From positions 5,704,501 to 5,768,500 of the forward strand of contig JAKJHU010000026.1 in the NCBI GenBank assembly GCA_022316685.1: 64,000 bases of DNA, in the 5' to 3' direction. The notes beneath the pieces were generated by a model, which was not told where the DNA came from, did no database searches, and worked only from the letters and a program-made list of their open reading frames with translations. This document shows positions 34,045 to 45,477 of the stretch, one piece after another; positions within the stretch are counted from its first letter, which is position 1; each line of letters begins with the position of its first letter. This stretch comes from Progne subis subis (taxonomy: Eukaryota > Chordata > Aves > Passeriformes > Hirundinidae). The translations under genes were made by a program, and so were the position numbers.

Positions 34045-35058
34045 CAGTGTAGTTCTGATATATTATCAGGTGAAATCTTTGAACACAGAGTTCTTGATAC
34101 TAAATCCCTTGAGCACCATCAGCAGCAGCAGTCCTTTCTCTCTCTGAGATGCAATCAGAGATTCTGAGCTTCACTCTCAATATCATAGTATAGAAATAGG
34201 GTATAGAATGAAATTAATATCAGAACAGATTTTTAAAAGTTAGTTTATTTGCAGGTTTTTTGGTTACACTTCAAGTAAGAGGACACTAAGTTTTGTTGTT
34301 TGGGATTCTTTTAATCCCTTTAAGAAGATATGCACTTCCTTGAGGTATGCATACACATCAAAAGAGAAACCAAGTGTTCAAAATTTACATTTTTTTTTGC
34401 TTATTATTACTGAAAACAAAAAGTTATTTTGAGTGCAATTTTTGACCGAGGTATAAACATTGCAATGCTACTTAAATACCAGTTTACACATTTATCTGTC
34501 GTAGAATTGTGCTTATTTTTCTAGAAAATAATAAAATATTCATTGGGTGAATAATTACCTTCCTCCCCACTGCAGTAATGGAGATAAAAACTGTGTGGAT
34601 ACATGTTTCCTGGAGGCTGGAAAACACCATTAAATAGGTGCATAGGAGAAAGGAAAAAGGAAAAAGAGAGTGCAGCACAATTCAGTATTACTGAGTCGCT
34701 GACTGGGCAAGACTGGAGAACTCAGTTTGATTTCTGGTTTAAAGTGGGAAGTCTGTATTAGTAATAAAAGTGAAAGTCAGCATTTCACAGACATTACAAA
34801 GGAATATGTAGTAGTTTTGCGGCAAAATTTCAAGTTGGGGTAAAATGTTTAGAGTTTTATCTGTTAGAAGATCTCTTCAGTTAAAGAACCAAACTCTTGA
34901 GTTAAGTTAAACATTACTTAAGATTTTTAGGTATAATAAAACCGAGCATTTTGTCTTCTGTTTCTTTAAAGTCTAGAGCAGTCATTACAGATGTTACTCT
35001 ATTAAAAACCTAGTATTTGTAAATATTCATGTCTGCATGATCCTGTGGTTTTTTGTCC

Positions 35059-35078
35059 GTTTGTTTGTTTGTTTGTTT
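35059..35078. repeat. (GTTT)5 microsatellite
   Basis: Five GTTT units in AT-rich single-copy sequence. Confidence 0.95.
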
Positions 35079-36163
35079 GCTTTAACTTTACAAATCTCAG
35101 ACATTTAGGTTCTAGAGGTCTTCACAAGAATTATTATCCACTGTATCTCCTGTTCAGGGTATATTATATAGAGATTTTTTTTTTTTAGTTTATATGTGCA
35201 GCATGTAGTACATTCAATGCATTCCCATTTACTCATTTTATTTATAATACTAAACATTTTAAATAAGTTTATTTAATTTTCTATCTGCAACCAAAGGTTC
35301 TCAGAAACTGGATAGAATAGTATTGAAGGTGTGTGTGAGTGTGGCTTATGTTAATAATTAGTCCTATTAACCAAGTATGTTAATTTGACATAATCACTAC
35401 AGTCAGCTTCTAAAAGGCAAAGAAGTGTTAGACAAGTGAGTACCTTTTTAAAATTTTCTTTTGCTCTTTCTGAGAAATAAATGTGCTCTGTATCTTTAAG
35501 TATTCTGGGTTTGGATTCACAAATATGAAAGAATAAAATATATTCACTTTGAAAGGTGAACCACTGCTGCCAATCACATGAATACGACTTCAAAAGATAA
35601 AGAATTGATCATATCAGACACTTTTTTGAGAGGGAGTAACTCTCTTCTCTTCCAGATTCCTTATGTCAACATGTTCCTTTCAGACTGAAGGAAACACAGG
35701 TAGTAAAAACCTATCAGTACTTCTCCCAAGAATTGTGGAGTACAACAGGAAAAAACCGAAACCTAAGTTCCACTAGAAACTGAAATGCAGAACACTGTTG
35801 AAGTTCAGTAATAAGATCCACTTTTTCATTTTGTGTAATTGTTAGACAGATAGAGATGCTTTACCATCTACAAGATGCTTTAGTATTCTGAGTTTGAATG
35901 TTTGCAATGCAATTGCTTACAATGAGATTTAAAATATCAATTCATCAAAGTAGGAGGTTTATTTTAATGTGTACAATTCAGTATGCTATATACATGTATA
36001 TTTTGAAAATAAAGGGATTTATAAAATTTGTTTTAAAAAAATAAAATGGAGAACTGTTGCATACTTGCTGAAAATTCAGAATTGCACAAGAAATCTGACC
36101 ACTAGAACTCTCGTTTATAATTTAAGTAGGTTTTGTTAAGTAGTCAATAGAATATCACTTGGA

Positions 36164-36250
36164 ATGCCAGTGAAACAACAGGGAATACTGCTGTTGGACC
36201 ACTATTCCAAAGAAATTGACTTCAAATGGAAAGATGACCTTTTCAAAAAG
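36164..36250 (+). other. Open 29-codon segment ending at a perfect splice donor
   Basis: From ATG at 36164 the frame stays open for 29 codons (starting MPVKQQG, ending DDLFKK) and ends exactly at AAG|GTAAGT at 36250/36251. Composition is normal, not low-complexity. In frame upstream, a stop lies about 25 bases before the ATG. I do not recognise the peptide. It could be a first coding exon of an unidentified transcript, or chance. No acceptor-type partner exon downstream could be identified. Confidence 0.2.
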
Positions 36251-37832
36251 GTAAGTTTGCATTAATTGCATCATCTGCTTCTCACTGGCATCTTCAGGAC
36301 AACAACAACAACACCAAAAGGGAAACAAATGAGAAGTGGCAATGTTTCTCAATGTTATGTGGTAATGACACCTTCAGTAGCCAGTCCATTGTATTTATGT
36401 TATTAAAGTCTCTGACCTCAGTATAATGTTTGTCAGCTGCTCCTTATGACTGAGCAGTACAACATGGTGATTAATGTAGAATCTAATGTGTCCCTTTAAA
36501 ACAACCTGTTTATTAGGACTGCTGGTCCATCATAAAAGATACGGATTACTAGTTTCCCTCCCAAGCCTTGGCAGCCTGCTTTTCAAGAGTGGTGTGGTAG
36601 GCTGCAAAGGCATGAAGTAAGTATTGTGTTCTGTTCCAATTCCCCATGTCACGTCACATATTCCTTCCCTATTCTTTTTAAAGGATAAATTAGTATAACA
36701 TTTTCCGTCTTAAGTTCTGTATTTTTATTTGACCCAGCTCGGCCCATCTGACATACTCATGATTAAATGGGAAGTCCTTTAAATTCTAGATCCTGTGCCA
36801 TTCTCCAAAACCTGCTTTGCTGCCTTTCAGTTAGAGTACCTCAGTCTATCAGACATCAGTGGGAAAAGTGCAGGTTCCTCTGGAAAGTCAGAGTTTTACC
36901 TTCAGATTAGTGCCAAAATCTCACAAGTTTAGGTGTCCTGAGGATATTATTCTTCCATTACAATCCAGGATCTTAGTAGAAGGTTAACTTCATCTGGCTT
37001 GCAAATTCACCCAGACACAAATTTCTTACTCTTCTTCCAGTATTGTCTGAATGCCCCAAAACCTGGACTAAACTACTAACAACGATCTAATCAGAAATTT
37101 GTTGCTCCTTTGTGAATTTCTTTTGCTTATATTTATAATAAAGAAGTCCACCACTAGGAACTGGCAAATGGTTAATAGCTCCTAATAGATAATAATCTAA
37201 TCTGTATGATTTGAATGATAGTTTTACAAGAAAAATAAATGTGCCATTTAATAGACATTTTATCAGTAAAGCTTTTATGATGAAAAGGTCAATTCCAAGT
37301 TCTACTGGAAGAAGCTCGGGCTGCAAGGCTATTCTCCACCCCAAAGTCACTGCAACCACCTCTTTGTCCAAGGCCAAGAGTGCTGGGTAGCTGCACCGTG
37401 AAGTGTGCATAAAAAACTCAAAGAGCATGCTCCTCTGTGCTGGATAGTCACATCTGGAAGCATTCTCTTCTCGAGTATTTTCAAGTTATTCTTTTCACTC
37501 CCCAACCATTCTAGGAATTAGGCTCTCAAAGGTTTTTTTAACATTGCTTCTAAGCATAATTTTGAACTTCTTGTAGCCTGAGGTAGCTGTTCAGTTTGTA
37601 CTTAACTTGTTAGTATACTTCAGAAATTCCTGACTTAGAGTGCTAATAAAGAAAACTGCTATAATCTCCTACTCCAGCAGCAATGTTACTGGAGCTTTAA
37701 AGCAGTGATCTCTTCTACACAGATTGTTCAGATCTTATCTGAGTATTAAAGGAAAGAAATTATTTTTGAAATGCACCTTTTCTTGGCCATGACAAACTAT
37801 TGAACCCCAGTCATGAGCTCAACAATTCTCTT

Positions 37833-38410
37833 AGTTTGAAGCCCTTTCCCCTTGTCCTATCACTACATGCTTGTAAAAAGATCCTCCCCAGCTCTCTTCT
37901 AGGCCCCCTTCAGGAAGGCTGCCATCTCTTCTTCAGGCTGAACAATCCCAGTTGTCACCCTGGTTTTTCTGAGTTTTTTAAAGCCTTTTGATTGTTTATA
38001 AAATGGAGTCAGACCTTTTAGCTACTGTACAATATTAGGAGCAGTTTCTGCTTTTTCTCGCACATGTAACATAAACAAATCCTTTGTTTTTCATTCCCTG
38101 TCCTTTGTTTGCATATTTCTAACCTGAAAATAATTGTAACTGACTGTAGGTCTGGCCATTCGGCTGGGAGGTGATAACTCCAGAGGCCAATCCACAGCCA
38201 GACCCACAAATGTATAAAAAGTAAGAAATAAACAGGCAGGGGGCTCTCAGCCTTAGCTCAGGCTTGGGCTCTCTCAGAGGAACTCTCTGCCCTGTGAAAT
38301 CTCTCATCTCCATGTGACTGCTTTGCGTATCCCGATCACACCCAGTCCTATCAGCCTTTCCTCACAAGAGATGTATTCTACCTCTATGATAACTTTGTGA
38401 CCCTATGACA
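37833..38410 (-). mobile_element. CR1 LINE fragment, minus orientation, split by LTR G
   Basis: The left part runs AGTTTGAAGCCC, TCCCCAGCTCTCTTCTAGGC and CAGGCTGAACAATCCCAGT, standard CR1 3' region on the minus strand. After LTR G it resumes with TATCAGCCTTTCCTCACAAG and then sequence matching the TCTGATCATCTTTGTGGCCC block in degraded form. The two halves join perfectly once the LTR and one duplicated CCCAGT are removed. It lacks both the 3' tail and most of the element. Confidence 0.85.
37953..38340 (+). mobile_element. Solo LTR G, ERVK-like, with 6-bp target duplication
   Basis: A 388-bp LTR beginning TGTCACCCTGG and ending GATCACA, flanked on both sides by CCCAGT (37947-37952 and 38341-38346), a perfect 6-bp target duplication as made by ERVK-type (class II) integrases. 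It shows promoter and polyadenylation signals in correct order for the plus strand: TATAAAA at 38213-38219 and AATAAA at 38227-38232. It is homologous to LTR E. There are no internal genes, so it is a solo LTR, inserted into a CR1 copy. Confidence 0.92.
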
Positions 38411-39240
38411 CAAGGGAAAAAATTGTAGTCATTGTTTAATTTGTCATGGTAATTTGTCTTATTGATTCTAAAGAAGAAGTTCACAGCATTATTTCCATGT
38501 ATGTAAAACTCAGCTGCAGGATACTTAAAAGAAATTTCTGCCATTATATAAAGGAATATTGTCATGGACATATACAAAAAGAACTTCACAAAGGTAAGAC
38601 ACAAATAAACATAAAACAAACATAAATTTGCAACCAAAAACCAATGGCTGAAGCTAACAAATGGAAGGGAAACTATGATAACTCCATAGCAGCGACAAGT
38701 TCAATGTTACCAGTCAGAGGTATTGTCCCTGCAAGGACAAGAACAATGACCCAAAGTGCACCTGCACTCATACATGCATGGGAGGCCTCTCCTCAGGGGT
38801 TCATTTCACCAGAAAGATCAAGGGATGACTCACAGATACCCTTTCTAAACAGTCACTCCCCTGGCAAAGGGATAGAGGCACTCAGTCCCTGGAAGTCTTC
38901 TTGAGTGTATCCCAGCCCCATGGGGAGGTTTCCCATCACAGAACAGCTGTTCCAAGGAAAACTGCACATGGCTTCTGTCAGAGGCCCCATTTATAACCTA
39001 GTTGGTTTGGAGCTCATTATTGTACACAGTCATGGTCCAGAAATTTCTCTGGGCTGAGGCCTCTCACTGGCAGGAGGTCCAACCTGCTGACCAAGAGGAT
39101 TTGCACTTCTTATTCCCTCCACTGTGGGGGGCAGGAAGGGGGAGGAAGAGAGATAATTGTGTACCTGGCACAACTGGGGCCACCAAGTATCCGCCAAGGT
39201 GGGACAAGTGCTCTTGCCACTGGGGTAGAATAAATATTTA
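38411..39240. other. Unclassified, GC-richer to the right
   Basis: The first 230 bp are AT-rich. From 38.64 to 39.24 kb GC content rises, with runs such as GTGGGGGGCAGG. Open frames on both strands (38644-38904 plus, 39002-39241 plus) have no recognised domain. The part from about 38.9 kb to AATAAATA at 39.23 kb vaguely resembles LTR sequence, but I cannot name a family or find a target duplication. I leave it unassigned. Confidence 0.35.
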
Positions 39241-39771
39241 AATAATTTAAAAGTATAGGACTTCATTTTTGAAGTAACATTTTATTATTATTATTTTTTT
39301 CTGCATGTCAAGATAGCACAAGGCAATCTGCAGGAAAACATTCAGTCAAATCAACTTTGCCCTTAGCCAGCAAGAACTTCTGCAATAGAACATTGCAAAC
39401 ATGACCAATTATTCAGAGTAAGTCTCAATTTATAGTTGTATCTTGCTTTCTAGATTTTGATTTGCTTAGCAATCCCTTGTTTAAGTCAAGCTGTTGATAT
39501 CTAGATGTTTGTTTTTGTGGGTTCTTTTTAAATCTGTTTTTTATTGTGCTGTAGTGATTTTCTATCAAAAAAGTAGGGAATTATAAAGTTAAAAATATTC
39601 AGCATCTTCCTTGAGAGTAGTCTATCAACTGGATGACCTATACAGACAGGAAGCACCCACAAATAACAAGGAATTCCATAAATTCATAATAAAAAACTAC
39701 ATCAGAGGAACTAACTAAAGAGTCAGGCAAGGTTTAGGCTGATATTCACAACCATTTTCTGACATCCTTAG

Positions 39772-39828
39772 ACTCCTATACTTGGAGATGGATTCCCAAG
39801 AAGAGCAAATCAGTCTTGTTCTCCTGAG
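39772..39828 (+). other. Candidate 57-bp exon with good splice signals
   Basis: The segment is preceded by ACCATTTTCTGACATCCTTAG (39751-39771), a reasonable pyrimidine-rich 3' splice site. It is followed by GAG|GTAAGC, a good 5' splice site. It is 57 bp long, a multiple of three, and two of its three plus-strand frames are open. One of these holds an ATG in fair context (starting MDSQEEQIS). I do not recognise the peptide, and use of these sites is inference. Confidence 0.22.
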
Positions 39829-39999
39829 GTAAGCTAAACTATACATAGTTGTATTAATCATGATTTTGATATAACTTGATTAAATATCTTCCTGCAACTT
39901 AGTTTTGTGGTTATTAATATTTAATGGAATAGGGGTATATTTACTTACTTTGTGATTGGCACTCCAAAATTTTCCATTTGCCATTATTTTTCCCACATT

Positions 40000-40034
40000 T
40001 TTCTGCACTGCAGATCTTTTCTGCAGTGCAGAAA
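40000..40034. repeat. Perfect 14-bp inverted repeat with 7-nt loop
   Basis: TTTCTGCACTGCAG (40000-40013) and CTGCAGTGCAGAAA (40021-40034) are exact reverse complements around ATCTTTT. The loop motif GATCTTTTCT is repeated just after the right arm. The predicted hairpin would have a 14-bp stem. No gene context explains it. Confidence 0.92.
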
Positions 40035-41565
40035 GATCTTTTCTAATTGACACAGCACAGATACTGACTTTTTACAAAGAATCTTTCATGAAAGTGTATT
40101 AGGCATTGGTCTTTAAACTTGTGATGGTAAGTAAAGATGTCAAAAGCAAACAAAACAGAGTTCTTAAAAGGTAGATGAAAATCCTATGCCTTTCAAATTG
40201 TTTGCATTTAATTTTCTTGAATACTTTGATGTCCATTTCACAGCTGTCACACTTCTAAGCTGGCCTATCCTAAATTTATCATGCACAATCCCAGCAGGAA
40301 AAACCCACAGTATTTTGTTGGTTTCAGAAAAAAGTCCATACTGACCTCACGCATAATGAGGCCACATAAGCCACAGGTAACACCAGTAGCAATTTAGGCT
40401 GGCCTTCTCTATCCATAATGATGGAGCTCCTTTGCAGAAAAAAAAAAAAAAAAAAATAAAGAAAGATAATTACCTTAAAGTTTCTTCCAACCCATTTCAG
40501 ATAGTAATTGGTTTGTACTTTCAGAAGAAATTTGAGAAAGAAACCATAGTATCATCTTTTGTGGCTTTGAATTACTGAATCCTTTTCTGTCCCACTATGA
40601 TAGCAACCTCCTTAAATACATCCAGTACTGTGTAGCAGATCACACAGCTCATTTTGATTGCACTTTCTCCTACTGTTCTTTATAAACATAAAAATGGGTG
40701 AGTCAGATTGAGCAGTTTCATGCCTGTGTTTCTTGTTTAGTCTCTCAGTGACAGATAAATAATGAGTAAGAGACGCTGTGACAACCTTAGCCTCTTGACA
40801 GCTAGTCTTTCTTGCCTTTCATATTATTTTTTTTTTTTTTTTGGTTGTTTTGTTTTGTTTTGTTTTGTTTTTCCTGTGGCTTTTAGAAAAAGAAGGGTGG
40901 GGACTAGGAGGGAACATAAGCTGGTCTTATTCTTGACAATGAGTACCAAGAATGAGGCGTGATGACTGCACAGCTCAATTTTCTAAGATTTTTAACATAG
41001 GAAAAGCAAATGAATCCTGATTGTATGATTTTATCCTGCTGGCTCTGAACCTAAAGTTTTCTAGCATAACTCTGGAATATGTTTTGTTTTGTTTTGTTTT
41101 TTTCCTTTTGCTAGGTGTGGAGTTCCCTTGTCCATGTAACTGTTTAATCAAGAGATCTATTAGAGTAAAGTAGTTGCATAACTTTAAAAGATAATTTTCA
41201 GGCAGCCTTACAGCAAAAAAATCTCAGCCCAAAACCTGACAGTTTGAGAAGAACAGGAATGGAAAAGAGGAGTTTTATTTATGTTATAAGAATTTTAATT
41301 TGATGTTATGGAAGTTTTATCAGACCTTATGCCAGTCTGAATGGCTTTTTTTAACAGACAGGTGTTTTCTGGTGATATGACTGCATTACCTTCCCATGTG
41401 ATGCGCAGTAGGATGTCAAAAGTTTTCTTCTTGGGAGGCTGTCTAGATCTGTCTGAGACCTATTGGTTGATAGCAATAAGCAATGGGGAGAGGAAAGAAG
41501 GAGAGGGTTTTTTTACTACTTTCTGGCAATCTTCCTGCAGTACTTTGTGGTTCACATGCACTGGG

Positions 41566-41607
41566 ACATGAACATGAACATGAACATGAACATGAACATG
41601 AACACGA
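41566..41607. repeat. (ACATGA)7 hexamer repeat
   Basis: Six exact ACATGA units followed by one unit with a single change (ACACGA). In one frame it translates as alternating His-Glu, which is a repeat artefact. Confidence 0.95.
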
Positions 41608-41858
41608 ACACAAGCAAAGAAAAAACTTAAGTATTCTTAGTCATATCTGCTCTTACTATTCATAGCTATAAAAAATACAGGAAGTTTATAGACACTGTGC
41701 AGGTTAAAAGATTCACTATATGATCCATTGTAATCTATTTTATATGGGATGGTTCTCAGACAGACTGGAGTAAATGCCTGGATTTTTATGAGCTTGATTT
41801 GGATTTGTACCAGAAATACAGGTTGGGTTTTTGTTTGTTTGTGTTTGTTTCTCTCTCT

Positions 41859-41861
<3 letters not shown>

Positions 41862-41901
<40 letters not shown>
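41862..41901. repeat. T40 homopolymer after a CT-repeat
   Basis: Forty T preceded by a short CTCTCT tract, giving about 50 bp of pure pyrimidine on the plus strand. Confidence 0.93.
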
Positions 41902-43355
41902 CCACACCTTATACTTCATCCCATTGTTCTCCAGTGCTGCATTTCTGGTACTATGTACCATTTTGCTGATGAAAGATTTATTGTCTGATGACAGTAATTG
42001 CTAGGGATTATGCAATGCTGTATGGTTGTTTGAGAAATCCAGCAGTTTTACATGACTATAAAATTAGCCTTTTACAATATAATTAAAATAATAACGTCTT
42101 TGTCCCAATTACTTTATGGGTTGACTGATATGCACATATGCATGCATAAAATTGTTAGCACATATAAAAATGAAAGCTGATCTGCCAGCCTTGGTCACTG
42201 AGAAATTATATACAGCAAGTGCAAAATCACATACAGTCTAGTGATTTAGAGAGGCAATTAAACTGCAGACAGAATTTACAGAGCTTAGCCTTTCTTGTGG
42301 ATGTACCAGGGATTTTTTAATCCATTCTGCTTTTCCCCCTGTGTGTAAACATATATAACAGAACAGTGATTTGGTCTGTGACTGAAGATGAAAAAAAAAC
42401 CTTGGGGTGTAAGTTTATCAACACTGTGTAAGGTCTCTGTTCTAAGGAGATGGGTTACTGGGAGAATATATCATCTATCTTCATCTCCATCTCCATCTAT
42501 ATCTATCTATGTCTTTATATATATATGTAAATACATATATATTTAAAAATGTGTATATTTGTATATAAACGGATATTCCTTTAACAGACTTCCAGAACTC
42601 TGACCAACTGTGTTACAATGGAAGAGTTAAGACCAACTGGATTTCAAGCCAACAAGATGGTCCTCTTTTCTGGATGTTACAGCTGCCTCTGAAGCAGAAT
42701 CTACATTACTGATAGGTTTTCCCTTCCATTTGGCAAGAACAAAATTCTTGTGACATAGGAGTACAAATACCAGCAGGTAGGAGATGCTGATAATAACCCT
42801 CTATACTCACAGGATTGTCATGAAAGGGAAAAATGTTCTGTCATCTTTAGAAAATACCAGCTGCTGCAATAACCACTGCTTTTCACGACTGCTTCCTTTT
42901 CTCTTCTTCCAGTCCCTGTCATCATCTTTGAGGTGCTTAAATAGGTTCATTCTTCCTACTGTTTATTCTTAAGAGGCTTTTGGGGATGCTTGTTTGTTTT
43001 TCTGGAGTTTATTTTTGTTTTTTTCCTCTCTGTCACATTTTCCAATTTCCTTTTAGGGAAGGAAATCTCTTGTGCTATAATTATCAGTGTTTTCTCAGAA
43101 TCAATTTATTCTGTATTCTGTGTATTCTGAGAAGCTGCTTATATATTGTTTATTGAAACCTTCACCCTCAAGGTTGCTAAAGTAAATGCATTTTTTCCTT
43201 TACCTTGGAGATATTTTATTTCATGCTAGTATAATTTTTTTTTTCTTATTTTTCTTTTTAGGAACTTTTGGTACTTGTAATATTGAGGTACAACTTTCAT
43301 TAAACTACATCTTTAGTTTTAACTGGAGAAAACTTGAAGCCCTGAGTTGTTCAAA

Positions 43356-43930
43356 ACTGATATAGTCACGGACAAAGACCCTCTAACTAATTAAAGTTAG
43401 AAAGTGGTATGTTTATTCACCGGCGGGCGGCACGGGAGTCATCTCCGAAAGGCGTGGCCGCCCCGAACAAGGCTCTTTGCTCTCTATTTATTTTCCAAGA
43501 TCTTACATACAATACATATGCATAACCCCAGCACCTCCCATCCCCGCTCTCTATTAAAATGAGGCTATCAGTCCTTCACGCGTGCGCAGTTCTTCTCTTG
43601 AATCGGGTCGGTGGTCTCGAATTGGGTCAGTGGTCTCAAAGGATGAAGTCAGGAGAGTCTTCATCAGGTCTCTGTGTCCCTCTGGCACTGTCCAAGGTCC
43701 CCTGCTTTGTGATTGATTGATATGAAGTCCAGGTGCTGGCTATTGTTCTTACTGGTTTCAATCTGTTCTTATGGTGGTTCACTTACTCCACGTTTTCTAT
43801 AAACATACTCAAAATATAACAATTAGCTCTAACTTAGGCATCTAATAATTATTAACCTATCATTTACTAATAAATTTCTTCTAGCCCTTAGTTAAAATCT
43901 TAACTCTTTAAAATCATGATTCAGCCCCAT
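43356..43930 (-). mobile_element. LTR H, ERVK-like, minus orientation
   Basis: A 570-bp block with compositional contrast and scattered CpGs (CACCGGCGGGCGGCACGGGA region), recognised as an avian ERVK-type LTR. On the minus strand it shows a TATA-like AAAATAAATAG near 43485 and an AATAAA (complement at 43412-43417) close to the far end, in the expected order. Ends are approximate: the left is placed near TGATATAGTCACGG and the right near CAGCCCCA. No convincing 6-bp duplication is seen. No internal genes are attached. Confidence 0.65.
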
Positions 43931-45002
43931 AAAGTGGTTTGAGCTGCTTAAAGGACACCTTGCTACTAAATTAATTGGTTATGTTCATAACTGAGGAGGT
44001 TTCAAATTGTAGGGACATTTTTGTGTCAGACATTTTAGTCCCAGCTTTCAAAATCTGATACTTTGAATTAATTTGAAGCAATTGTGCATGGAAGTGTCCT
44101 TTGAATGCATATCATTAGTATGCCAGTGCAAATCATTCTGTCTTAAGGGGGGAGCAGAAAGAGTGTTGTTTGGTTTTACTTTACCACAGATGAAATGGTC
44201 CAAAGAGCAAAGACCACATAGTGTGAGCCCAGAGCAGTATAGGAAAATAGAGTCAATGTGGCTGTCTTTTATGTTGTAATGATTGTAGCAAAAATAACTT
44301 TGGACAGATAACTGAATGCTGTCGGGCTCTATTGAGCAAATTGAGAGGTTTAAAAGCTATAATAGATGAGTGAGACTTATCTGGTTTTAAACTTCACCAG
44401 CAATTATTAAGAAAGAAGAAAACAAACTGATCACTCAGCAGATTCAAAGTAATTTTGTTTGTTTGTTTGTTTTTGTTTTGTCTGTTCTAGGTTATGGAAT
44501 TTTTTTCCTTATATCTGCCCTAGAGTTGTGAGGATTCTTCTATATTCACCTGTGTTGCTGCTCCAAAGAAATCTTATTAATCAGAATAGTTGCTGAAACA
44601 ACTCAGGAGAGCAAGAGAGGAGTTTTCTCTGAAGTGCACTCATCTGAAGCTCATCTGCTAAGATACCATATCTCACTATTCCAAAGTCCAGAATGAAAGA
44701 AATCTATGACCCACATTCTCATTCATTTTTTGAAAGTTACATATGCACTTTTGTTTACACAGCCTATGATTCCAAGGTGTCTTTTAAAATTGACAACTGA
44801 GCTCTTTAGTACTAAATATAAAGCATGGATATGTTAATATTTTCACAATTAAAAGAAAACATAATATACCATGGGATTTTTGAACAGAATTGGTAACATT
44901 TAGACAATTTGGATCCTAGAGTTTCTACTCTTTGAAACAGCCATGGTATGAATACTTGGTTGACTACCAGAATCATAATGCCAGTTTTAGAAGTATTAAG
45001 AC

Positions 45003-45027
<25 letters not shown>
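45003..45027. repeat. T25 homopolymer
   Basis: Twenty-five T in single-copy DNA, with no element body next to it. Confidence 0.93.
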
Positions 45028-45034
<7 letters not shown>

Positions 45035-45444
45035 GTAACTATATGGTTAAAGTGGCTATATAAATGCTTAAAGTTCCAAATAGGAAAATCTGCCAGTCTT
45101 TAATTCAATCTGTTGTAGGATAGAATAATTTTGTTCACAATCTCCATGATTTAAAAACAAGTTATCTAAAAGTGGAGGGAGATAGGACTGGTACTGGGTA
45201 GTTTTTGTGTCCTCCTTATTTTAGTTGATAAACACTTGTGGCATCTGTTAACATCAGATAGATCCGGAGTGTTTTGTTACGACTTAAATTGGTGCAGCTC
45301 TGAGTGAGAGACTGTCATCAGAGTGTTTACTCATCTTGATATTTCTAGGCCAATGAACTTCAAAGAGAAAAAGGGTCATTAATTTTCTAGTTCTCAACAA
45401 TGTAAGCTTGAGCCTCTCCTTCCTGTCAGAATGAAGGAGTGCTC

Positions 45445-45447
<3 letters not shown>

Positions 45448-45477
<30 letters not shown>
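45448..45477. repeat. T30 homopolymer
   Basis: Thirty T followed by CCCCCTTATGGGG. Confidence 0.93.

Larger units (their letters stand above)
33494..37832. other. AT-rich single-copy DNA without a recognised gene
   Basis: No mobile element is recognised in this 4.3-kb stretch. It contains a perfect 13-bp inverted repeat near 34.03 kb, a (GTTT)5 tract at 35059-35078, and a short open segment ending in a perfect splice donor at 36250. Those are listed separately. Confidence 0.55.
39241..43355. other. AT-rich single-copy DNA without a recognised gene
   Basis: No mobile element is recognised here. The stretch holds a 57-bp exon-like segment near 39.8 kb, a perfect 14-bp inverted repeat at 40.0 kb, and a hexamer repeat at 41.57 kb. 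It also has a T40 run at 41.86 kb and an ATCT/TATA-rich tract at about 42.48-42.56 kb. Confidence 0.55.

Noticed and set aside
43370..43994. AACTGA on both sides of LTR H as a 6-bp target duplication
   Set aside because: Using it would make the LTR start with TA and end with AT, not TG...CA, so the match is probably coincidental.
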